From: Desulfotomaculum sp.
GTDB taxonomy: Bacteria; Bacillota; Desulfotomaculia; Desulfotomaculales; Ammonificaceae
Direction: 5' to 3'
NCBI GenBank assembly: GCA_012961725.1
Contig: DTYU01000191.1
Location: forward strand, 1-5,335
DNA length: 5,335 bases
This document shows positions 1-4,944 of this stretch, piece by piece. The position numbers were made by a program, and so were the translations under genes. The notes beneath the pieces are model-generated. The model did not search any database, had not been told where the DNA came from, and was given only the letters and a program-made list of their open reading frames with translations. Each line of letters begins with the position of its first letter. The first letter of the stretch is position 1.

Positions 1-90
1 CCCCAAAATTCAAAATTTGACGATAATTTAGTATGGTGTCCCCAAAATTTGATGGTGTCCCCAAAATTTGAGGTGTCCCTAAAATTTGAA
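1..90. repeat. Tandem 19-bp AT-rich direct repeats at the window edge
   Basis: Two identical 19-bp units, TGGTGTCCCCAAAATTTGA, lie head to tail at 34-52 and 53-71. A third 18-bp unit at 72-89 differs by a C-to-T change and lacks the first T. A broken copy, CCCCAAAATT followed by CAAAATTTGA, fills 1-20, so the array probably continues left of the window. No open reading frame is associated. Regularly repeated short sites beginning TGT are common at the ends of some insertion sequences, where they bind transposase, so this may be the remnant of a second element. AT-rich iterons of a replication origin are the alternative. It is not a CRISPR array, because the units abut with no spacers. The repeat is seen directly; its function is inferred. 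Confidence 0.75.
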
Positions 91-221
91 AGGGTTTTTT
101 ACTGCTTTGCGCGAAAAGATCTGTTTAAGAATCGAGCTCGCCGCCATCAGCACTGAAACTGTCACTCCCGCGGAAGACCCTCTATGTCAATATGTGACCC
201 GCATGAGAGACGCGGGACAGA
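91..221. other. Non-coding 3' flank of the IS110 transposase (probable right end of the element)
   Basis: This 131-bp stretch lies between the tandem repeats and the transposase stop codon and has no credible gene. Just after the stop, CCCGC (198-202) and GCGGG (212-216) can form a short hairpin, but no T-run follows it on the minus strand, so it is a poor intrinsic terminator. ATCTGTT at 119-125 recurs inverted as AACAGAT at 1682-1688 on the other side of the transposase, which could mark subterminal inverted repeats. The exact right end of the element cannot be placed, because IS110 elements usually lack long terminal inverted repeats and clear target duplications. Confidence 0.4.
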
Positions 222-1430
222 TTAGGCCACCAAAGGAGCGTGCTTAGCCTTGGCAGCGAGAAAGACAGATTCATCATAAGGGCGGCGGTTGAGCCACATT
301 GCGAAGATGATCCGTACCCAGATGTTGGCTAAGGCCCGTAAAGCCTCGTGATGCGTTTTACCAGCAGCGCGTTTGCGCTGGTAATAATCTTGGGCCCAGG
401 GAACTAAGCGCGCTGACTGGAAGGCAAACAGGTGTAGCGCGCGGCGCAGAAACTTTACGCACGCTCGGCGCTGGCGGGCGAAGCGGTACTTCCCGCTCTG
501 GTAAAGGACGGGTGAAGTGCCGGCCAAGGCCTGCACGGCGGCGGCGTTTTCGTAACGGCTGCGGTCGTCGCCCCACCCCGCCAGCAACCGCGGCGCCAGC
601 CGGATCCCGGCACCCGGAAGGCTGGCAAAGATCGGGCTGTCGGGGTGGGACTTAAAAAGGCGGGTGATCTCCTCGTCGTATTCTTTGACGGCTTCCAGGA
701 GAGGCTCGAGTTGGGCGACCAGTACCAGCATGAACCGGCTCTTGGCCCGGGCCACAGCTGGCCGTGCCTCGAGTTGCGGGGCCTCGAGCTTGGCGTAGAT
801 GCGCTGCGCGGCCAACTCGGGCTGGGGGTGCCGGTGCGCCTTTAAGAAGGACACCAGTTCGGATATCGAGGCTTTCCGGGCCGCCTCCAGGGTGGGGTAG
901 GTGCGCAGGAAAGCCAGCGTAACTGGCAGAGTGAGGCGCGAGAAGAGCTCGAGAGCGACCGGATAGTACTCCTTCAAGCAGGCAGTCAGGCGGTTGGTGA
1001 GGCGGGTGACATCCTCCAGAAGGGCATCCTGGTCGCGGCACAGGGTCTTCAGTTCCTGGATGTGCTCCGAATCGGGGTTCAGGCGCCGCAGCCGGCGGAA
1101 ATCGCTCCGCCCGATATCAGCCAGTAGCCGGGCGTCGATGGCGTCGCTCTTGGCCCCGGAGGGTTTGCGCCGATAGTCAACCACTTTGGGATTGAGGGGA
1201 TAAACCGGGAAGCCGTTTTCCAGGAGGAACTGTACCAGGAGTCCCTGGCTGGTTTCCAGAAAGCAGAGCGCTTCCTCGGGTACGTTGACATGCTGTAGAA
1301 GTCGCTTCTTGAGGGTTTCCAACCCCTGGCGGGTGTGGGGAACCCGAAAGCAGGCGAGTTCGGTGCCATCCCGACTGAGGAGGTAGATTTCGTGTTCGCT
1401 GTCTGCCCAGTCGATACCAACAAAGACCAT
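222..1430 (-). CDS. IS110-family DEDD transposase (RNA-guided recombinase)
   Basis: A 402-residue protein of normal length for the IS110 family, which excises and inserts the element through a circular intermediate. The N-terminal RuvC-like DEDD domain shows the expected acidic residues: D7 in GIDWAD, E59 in CFLETSQG, and D96 and D99 in KSDAIDARLL. A helical middle section at about 120-260 is likely coiled coil. The C-terminal Transposase_20 domain follows, with LPGAGIRLAPRLLAGWGD at about 271-288 and GTSPVLYQSGK at about 304-314. Ser312 of the QSGK motif is the likely nucleophile, by analogy with IS621. The frame stays open for 43 codons upstream, but ATG 1430 is chosen because it has a strong AAGGAGG at nine bases, begins directly with the family's N-terminal strand, and leaves the structured left end non-coding. 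The stop is TAA. No frameshift or missing catalytic residue is seen. Family assignment is secure; activity is inferred. Confidence 0.95.
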   Translation of the reverse strand: MVFVGIDWADSEHEIYLLSRDGTELACFRVPHTRQGLETLKKRLLQHVNVPEEALCFLETSQGLLVQFLLENGFPVYPLNPKVVDYRRKPSGAKSDAIDARLLADIGRSDFRRLRRLNPDSEHIQELKTLCRDQDALLEDVTRLTNRLTACLKEYYPVALELFSRLTLPVTLAFLRTYPTLEAARKASISELVSFLKAHRHPQPELAAQRIYAKLEAPQLEARPAVARAKSRFMLVLVAQLEPLLEAVKEYDEEITRLFKSHPDSPIFASLPGAGIRLAPRLLAGWGDDRSRYENAAAVQALAGTSPVLYQSGKYRFARQRRACVKFLRRALHLFAFQSARLVPWAQDYYQRKRAAGKTHHEALRALANIWVRIIFAMWLNRRPYDESVFLAAKAKHAPLVA

Positions 1431-1439
1431 TGGGTACCG

Positions 1440-1446
1440 CCTCCTT
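1440..1446 (-). promoter_or_regulatory. Ribosome binding site that fixes the transposase start
   Basis: The minus strand reads AAGGAGG, a near-complete match to the anti-Shine-Dalgarno sequence, with nine bases between it and the ATG at 1430. It supports the 402-residue transposase over the longer 445-residue reading, whose ATG at 1559 lies inside the predicted RNA stem-loop and has no comparable site. Confidence 0.8.
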
Positions 1447-1497
1447 GGATACTTAATAGGGTTTGGCGCAGGCAAGCGGTGAGCCTTATCTAACATG

Positions 1498-1510
1498 GCG
1501 CTCGAAGCGC
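1498..1510 (-). other. Short GC-rich hairpin between candidate bridge RNA and transposase
   Basis: GCGCT (1498-1502) and AGCGC (1506-1510) pair around a three-base loop, which reads TCG on the minus strand. The layout, a five-pair stem with a TCG triloop, is the same as the apical hairpin of stem-loop 2 at 1571-1583. It could be a third domain or the 3' end of the left-end RNA, or a structure in the transposase mRNA leader. No U-run follows it, so it is not a classical terminator. Confidence 0.35.
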
Positions 1511-1546
1511 ACCCCTCTATGAACCACGGTTTGCCTGCAGTTTTTG

Positions 1547-1686
1547 CCGGGAAAGGCAACTCTTCCGAAAGCAGTCGAACTGCCAGGAGGTGAAAGCCTT
1601 TCCCCGGACCTGTTAACTATGTTTGGATTTTGCCAACCCAGGCCAACTCTCCTGCTAGCCTCGGGGCCTCGGGTTGAGTTTAACAG
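1547..1686 (-). ncRNA. Candidate IS110 bridge RNA (structured left-end RNA)
   Basis: Two long stem-loops stand almost end to end, separated by two bases. Stem-loop 2 pairs 1547-1557 with 1596-1607 (11 bp, one bulged base). It then opens into an internal loop of 13 and 12 bases (1558-1570 and 1584-1595) and closes with a 5-bp hairpin, GCAGT / ACTGC with a TCG triloop on the minus strand (1571-1583). Stem-loop 1 pairs 1610-1616 with 1680-1686 (7 bp) and 1634-1644 with 1665-1676 (11 bp, one bulge), leaving a one-sided loop at about 1617-1633 and a 20-base apical loop. Bridge RNAs of the IS110 group are transcribed from the region before the transposase and use internal loops to pair with donor and target DNA. 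Position, strand and shape fit, but the transcript ends, promoter and guide assignment are inferred. Confidence 0.5.
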
Positions 1687-1721
1687 ATAAGGGGGTAAAA
1701 CATCAAAAAAGGTCTTATCTG
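1684..1721 (+). promoter_or_regulatory. Hairpin enclosing the Shine-Dalgarno-like run ahead of hflX
   Basis: CAGATAAG (1684-1691) and CTTATCTG (1714-1721) are perfect 8-bp inverted repeats around a 22-base loop. The loop holds the purine-rich GGGG run and the ATC codon at 1702 that may be the original hflX start, so this helix would present or restrict the initiation region in a plus-strand transcript. Its first three bases, CAG at 1684-1686, are also needed for the outer stem of stem-loop 1 at 1610-1686, so the two structures exclude each other. A regulatory role is inferred only; the inverted repeat itself is plain in the sequence. Confidence 0.4.
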
Positions 1722-1818
1722 CTATCTCTCTCTCGGGGAGAGCAAGCAGGAGATCGATTACGACCTCGCAGAGCTCCGCGAACTGCTGCGGAACATCGAG
1801 ATCGAAGCGGTTGATGCG
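1702..1818 (+). other. Probable N-terminal HflX coding sequence without a canonical start codon
   Basis: The hflX frame is open for 39 codons before GTG 1819, back to a TAA at 1696-1698. The translated stretch, with the segments GLICYLSLGES and DYDLAELRELLRNIEIEAVD, matches the usual first strand and helix of HflX that precede the conserved glycine-rich GEGK motif. No ATG, GTG or TTG occurs in frame here. ATC at 1702 follows AGGGGG (1690-1695) by six bases and would begin Met-Lys-Lys, giving a 412-residue protein of ordinary HflX length. Either ATC is used as a rare start, an ATG has mutated or been misread, or the true 5' part was removed by the adjacent IS110 element. Many clostridial HflX proteins carry an extra N-terminal domain, which is absent here. 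Confidence 0.55.
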
Positions 1819-2940
1819 GTGATTCAGCACCGCCAGCCTGACGTCAACTACCTTTTGGGTGAGGGCAAGATAAGCGAGGTCAAGGAGCAGGTAAAACGCG
1901 ATCGACTGGACGCGGTGGTCTTCAACCGCGAACTCTCCCCGCGCCAGGTGAAAGCCCTTGAGGACCTATTTGGGGACGCGGAGGTATGGGACAGGACACA
2001 GGTCATCCTTGAGATCTTCCGCCGCCGCGCCCATTCCCGGGAAGGGAAGATCCAGGTGGAACTGGCACGTCTCACCTACCTCTACCCGCGTCTCTATGGT
2101 CTAGGCGGCGCACTCTCGCGCCTGGGCGGCGGGATCGGCACCCGCGGCCCCGGCGAGCCAAAGTTGGAGGTGCTGCGCCGGACCATCCGCGACCGCATAC
2201 ACGGCTTGCGCAAGGAACTTGCGGCGGTGCGGGAGACCCGTGCGCTTCTCCGCAGGCGGCGCCAGGCCGAAGGCATCCCTTCCGTTTCGCTGGTGGGCTA
2301 TACAAACGCCGGCAAGTCAACCCTTTTAAATGCTCTCTCTATCAGCGGGCAGAAGGTTGCGGCCGAGGACCGGCTTTTTGCGACGCTGGATCCGGTGAGC
2401 CGGCGTATTCGGCTCCCTTCCGGCCGTTTCGTACTCCTTACCGACACGGTGGGCTTCATCAAGGAGATGCCGCCGAAGCTCAAAGAGTCGTTTATGGCCA
2501 CGCTTGAAGAGCTTGCCGTCGCGGATCTCCTCCTACACGTGGTCGACCTGACCAGCCCCCGCCTCGATGAACAGGTGGCCGCCGTAGAAGAGACCTTGGG
2601 CGAACTCGGTCTGTGGGAGAAACCGGTGCTCAAGGTCTATAACAAGCTGGACTCCTTTGCCGGGGATCCTCCCGTTAACGGCGTCGTTATCTCAGCGCTT
2701 TACCGTACCAACGTCGACCTGCTTCTAGAGCGGATTGAGGAAATCCTTTACCCCGCAACGGAGGTCGTCCTTCTCGTTCCGTTCGACCAATTAGGTAAGA
2801 TCAGCCGTTTCCGGGAGAGTTTACGCCTCCTGAAAGAGGAGTACCTCCCCGATGGCGTCCGCGTGACGGTGTGCGGGCGCCCCGCCGAGTTACAAAAACT
2901 CATGGCGCATTTCGAGAATAAAACTGGGGATACCATCTGA
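1819..2940 (+). CDS. hflX: GTPase HflX, ribosome-associated; 5' end uncertain
   Basis: HflX is a cytoplasmic GTPase that binds the 50S subunit and splits or rescues stalled and stress-damaged ribosomes. From GTG 1819 the protein has 373 residues. The N-terminal HflX domain includes LLGEGK (12-17), the helical substrate-binding part with DRTQVILEIF (58-67) and the glycine-rich GGGIGTRGPGEPKLE (103-117). The G domain has the P-loop GYTNAGKS (160-167), ATLDP (188-192), DTVGF (209-213), NKLD (275-278) and SAL (292-294), followed by the usual C-terminal alpha/beta segment. The family's GPGET is GPGEP here. GTG 1819 is the only canonical start in the open frame but has no ribosome binding site and would delete the first strand of the domain, so the real protein probably starts near 1702. 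TGA is followed at once by in-frame TAG and TAA. Identity is secure; the start and integrity are not. Confidence 0.92.
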   Translation: MIQHRQPDVNYLLGEGKISEVKEQVKRDRLDAVVFNRELSPRQVKALEDLFGDAEVWDRTQVILEIFRRRAHSREGKIQVELARLTYLYPRLYGLGGALSRLGGGIGTRGPGEPKLEVLRRTIRDRIHGLRKELAAVRETRALLRRRRQAEGIPSVSLVGYTNAGKSTLLNALSISGQKVAAEDRLFATLDPVSRRIRLPSGRFVLLTDTVGFIKEMPPKLKESFMATLEELAVADLLLHVVDLTSPRLDEQVAAVEETLGELGLWEKPVLKVYNKLDSFAGDPPVNGVVISALYRTNVDLLLERIEEILYPATEVVLLVPFDQLGKISRFRESLRLLKEEYLPDGVRVTVCGRPAELQKLMAHFENKTGDTI

Positions 2941-3006
2941 TAGTAAACGGTCGTCGACGATGGCCCGAATTGCTTTGAAGCTTCATTCAGGAATGAGAGA
3001 GGCAAC
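2941..3006. other. Convergent junction between hflX and the thioredoxin-domain gene
   Basis: Only 66 bp separate the two convergent stop codons. The stretch holds two perfect 10-bp palindromes, TCGTCGACGA (2951-2960) and TGAAGCTTCA (2976-2985), and a weak hairpin with arms at 2982-2987 and 2992-2997. No T-run follows any of them on either strand, so no standard intrinsic terminator can be named. One of these structures may still end transcription in both directions. Confidence 0.35.
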
Positions 3007-4767
3007 TTAAGCCAAGTCTGGCCGCATAAGCTCAATCATGGCGGCGGGTTCCGTTACCGGGGGATAGCAGGCGGTACCCCGGCACACGAAGGCACAGGGC
3101 TCCTTCCTTGCCTCGATCCCGGCAGCTTGCAGCAGCCTGGCACCTTCGGCCGGGATCAGCCGGACCGTTTTGGCCGGTGCGTAAGCCGCAAGTGCCCGGC
3201 GGTGCAGCAACGCCGTGCGTTTATCCTTGGGGTTTCCCACCACCGTAACACAGGTCCATGGATGAAGTACCTCCCAGACACCTAAGGCGAAGGCCGCCCC
3301 TGCAAGCCCTTCACGCTTGAAGACCGGTACCAGCGCCTTAAGCGCAGCGTTTGCCGCATCGGTATAACGCTGATCGCCGGAAAGTACACCTAACTCCAGA
3401 AGCCAGCGCGCAGCCAGGCCGTTTTCCCCCACACTGGTAAGCGGAACAGCCATCTCACCTATCCCACCGGGGTCGGGTTTGGCATCGTACAGGGCGCCGC
3501 CGGGGGCGCGGAGTTCCCGGAGACAGAGTTCTGCAAGTGTCCGGGATCGCTCAAGCCATACCGTATCGCCGGTGCCGCTGTATAGATTGATGCATGCCCT
3601 GCCAAAGGCTGCCTGGTCGGAAAGCCGGCCAAAAAGTTCCGGCTCCCCGGACTCGAAGTAATGGGCCATCCCCTTTCCTTCCCGGTAGGCCTTTTCCCAG
3701 AGCTGCGTTGCGGTTTTGACCGCCTTTCGCTGCCACTGGTCCTCTTCAAGTACCCAGGTAGCCAGGGCTAACGCGCTCACAAGCACCGCATTCTGGTCGG
3801 TGAAAACGGTGCGGTCGATATAGGGAGCGCCCCGGCGGCGCCGCTGGGCGTACGGCAGATTATAATACTCCCTGTCGGCATCCTGGCTGCCGGCCCAAGT
3901 CCCGTCTGGATTCAGGAGGTGTCTCTCAAGGTAGGAGAGAACATCCCGGGCCGTATCCGTAAAACGCACCTCACCCGTCACCTGGAAGGCCTGCAGGCAT
4001 ACGTATAGCACCGCCGCGTTGTCGCCCAACAGCTTTTCGTACTGCGGCACCGTCCAGTCCCTGGTGGTGCAGTAACGGAAAAAGCCGCCCTCTTCGACAT
4101 CGTACATCCCGCCGCCGGCCATCGCGAGCAGTGAATTAGTCGCAATCTCGAGCACCTCTTCATCCCGGACGGTATGCGCGGCGTGAAGCGCAAGTTCCAG
4201 CGCATGCGGGAACGGGAACTTTGCGTGGCGCCCGAAGCCGTAGCAAACCGGGTCATAGGCACGTTTCAGTGCGGCTACGGTCTGCTCGTACGGGGAGAGA
4301 TCAAGTACCTGTGCCGGGACAACCTCCGGCGGCTTTTTCCCGGCAAGTTTTACTTCCGCCCTGCGGAACTCCGCTCGCTTTTCCCGCCAAGCACTGGCGA
4401 CCTCAGCCAAAACCCGCCTCAGTTGTTCCGGAGGAATATAGGTACCCCCGGTAATCACCCGCCCTGCCGGGGTTAAAATGGCATTGCTGGGCCAGCCGCC
4501 CCTGTTGTAACGTTCGTTTATATCGGGACGGCGGTCGGCATCCACCCGGATCGGTATGTACCTTTCGTTCAACAGTCTGATCACCTCGGGGTCTGAAAAG
4601 CCGGCTTCGTCCATTAAGTGACAGCCCTGGCACCAGACTGCGCCTATGGTCAGGAAGACCGGTTTATCTTCGACCAGCGCCACTGCAAAGGCCTCGTCGC
4701 CCCATGGCCGCCAGTTTATCTCGTGCGCCCGGTTCGGCCTGGGAGAAAACCTGAACTTACCCTCCAT
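3007..4767 (-). CDS. DUF255 / thioredoxin-domain protein (YyaL, SPATA20-like)
   Basis: A soluble 586-residue protein with no signal peptide or membrane segment visible. The N-terminal thioredoxin-like domain (Thioredox_DsbH / DUF255) carries INWRPWGDEAF at about 17-27, the redox motif WCQGCH with Cys46 and Cys49, RVDADRRPDI at about 74-83 and the cis-proline loop GGWPSN (Pro93). An all-helical (alpha/alpha)6-like region follows, with GGFFRY (227-232), QYEKLLGDNA (242-251), SQDAD (294-298) and SVGENGLAARWLLE near 445-458. A C-terminal segment holds Cys558, Cys562 and Cys567 just before the family's PPVT. The family is widespread but its substrate is not settled; a disulfide or redox role is inferred from the CxxC. 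It is shorter than typical members, partly because the loop before GGWP is reduced. ATG 4767 is preferred over TTG 4782 because GGTGAG lies just upstream of it. The gene is convergent with hflX and downstream of the hydrolase gene. Confidence 0.9.
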   Translation of the reverse strand: MEGKFRFSPRPNRAHEINWRPWGDEAFAVALVEDKPVFLTIGAVWCQGCHLMDEAGFSDPEVIRLLNERYIPIRVDADRRPDINERYNRGGWPSNAILTPAGRVITGGTYIPPEQLRRVLAEVASAWREKRAEFRRAEVKLAGKKPPEVVPAQVLDLSPYEQTVAALKRAYDPVCYGFGRHAKFPFPHALELALHAAHTVRDEEVLEIATNSLLAMAGGGMYDVEEGGFFRYCTTRDWTVPQYEKLLGDNAAVLYVCLQAFQVTGEVRFTDTARDVLSYLERHLLNPDGTWAGSQDADREYYNLPYAQRRRRGAPYIDRTVFTDQNAVLVSALALATWVLEEDQWQRKAVKTATQLWEKAYREGKGMAHYFESGEPELFGRLSDQAAFGRACINLYSGTGDTVWLERSRTLAELCLRELRAPGGALYDAKPDPGGIGEMAVPLTSVGENGLAARWLLELGVLSGDQRYTDAANAALKALVPVFKREGLAGAAFALGVWEVLHPWTCVTVVGNPKDKRTALLHRRALAAYAPAKTVRLIPAEGARLLQAAGIEARKEPCAFVCRGTACYPPVTEPAAMIELMRPDLA

Positions 4768-4771
4768 AGCT

Positions 4772-4777
4772 CTCACC
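4772..4777 (-). promoter_or_regulatory. Ribosome binding site of the thioredoxin-domain gene
   Basis: The minus strand reads GGTGAG, four bases before the ATG at 4767 (GAGAGCT runs into the ATG, so effective spacing depends on the pairing register). It decides the ATG over the TTG at 4782, which has no purine-rich site ahead of it. Its upstream edge overlaps one arm of the long-range inverted repeat described for the intergenic leader. Confidence 0.5.
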
Positions 4778-4857
4778 GCCAAATCAACAACAATCGATAC
4801 CTCTCACAGTAAGACCGCCTTTGACTTCCTCACCGACCTTCCCGATCCCGTCTCAAC

Positions 4858-4871
4858 CAAAGACCTCTTTG
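4858..4871. repeat. Near-perfect 14-bp palindrome in the intergenic leader
   Basis: CAAAGA and TCTTTG are inverted around CC. It lies within the loop enclosed by the long-range inverted repeat and could be a protein-binding half-site pair or a small leader hairpin. No regulator is recognisable from the window. Confidence 0.35.
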
Positions 4872-4879
4872 CAGAACCT

Positions 4880-4901
4880 TTGTCAACGTCTTATTTGACA
4901 A
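4880..4901. promoter_or_regulatory. Operator-like dyad between the two minus-strand genes
   Basis: TTGTCAA (4880-4886) and TTGACAA (4895-4901) are perfect 7-bp inverted arms with an 8-base spacer, a 22-bp dyad of the size bound by dimeric repressors. The minus strand contains TTGACA, a perfect -35 hexamer, within one arm, but no convincing -10 hexamer lies 16 to 18 bases on, so a promoter is not called. The AT-rich nature of this part contrasts with the coding DNA on either side. Confidence 0.35.
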
Positions 4902-4944
4902 TCCTTGTTGATAATCCTTGGCGTCTTGGCGGTTTGTCCTCTGT

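Larger units (their letters stand above)
91..1690 (-). mobile_element. IS110-family insertion sequence, approximate limits
   Basis: The element is defined by its transposase at 222-1430 on the minus strand, with about 130 bp of non-coding DNA downstream and about 260 bp of structured non-coding DNA upstream. A long non-coding region before the transposase fits the IS110 group, in which the bridge RNA is encoded at the left end, rather than the IS1111 group, in which it lies after the gene. Both limits are estimates: the left edge is set after the tandem repeats, and the right edge just before the Shine-Dalgarno-like run ahead of hflX. The short inverted pair ATCTGTT (119-125) / AACAGAT (1682-1688) lies near both estimated ends but is too short to fix them. 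The open, intact transposase suggests the element may be active or only recently silenced. Confidence 0.6.
4777..4923 (-). repeat. Long-range inverted repeat in the leader of the thioredoxin-domain gene
   Basis: CGCCAAATCAACAA (4777-4790) is complementary to TTGTTGAT (4905-4912) plus TTGGCG (4918-4923), with a 5-base bulge at 4913-4917, giving 14 base pairs across about 115 bases. A second register pairs ACCGCCAA (4775-4782) with TTGGCGGT (4926-4933), because the hydrolase-side sequence carries the CGCCAAG motif twice. The gene-side arm sits directly beside the ribosome binding site, so in an mRNA leader the pairing could hide it. The arms could instead be decayed ends of a small mobile element. 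The complementarity is seen; both functions are inferred. Confidence 0.4.

Noticed and set aside
1..90. CRISPR array
   Set aside because: The repeats are contiguous 19-bp units with no unique spacers and no cas gene in view.
198..216. Intrinsic terminator of the transposase gene
   Set aside because: The hairpin has only five pairs and is not followed by a U-run on the minus strand.
770..800. Repeated CCTCGAG words inside the transposase gene
   Set aside because: They encode ordinary Leu/Glu/Ala/Arg residues of the helical middle section and follow the local codon use.
1431..1559. 43-codon N-terminal extension of the transposase
   Set aside because: It has no suitable ribosome binding site and overlaps the predicted RNA structure, and the family's first strand starts exactly at the ATG at 1430 behind AAGGAGG.
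1619..1690. Possible 23-residue plus-strand leader peptide
   Set aside because: It has no Shine-Dalgarno site, no notable codon run, and falls inside the stem-loop 1 structure.
1486..1830. 114-residue minus-strand open frame across the hflX 5' end
   Set aside because: It lies antisense to the HflX coding sequence and the structured left end, and its sequence resembles no recognisable family.
4768..4944. Sigma-70 type promoter using TTGACA on the minus strand
   Set aside because: No -10-like hexamer is found 16 to 18 bases downstream, so only an operator-like dyad is reported.
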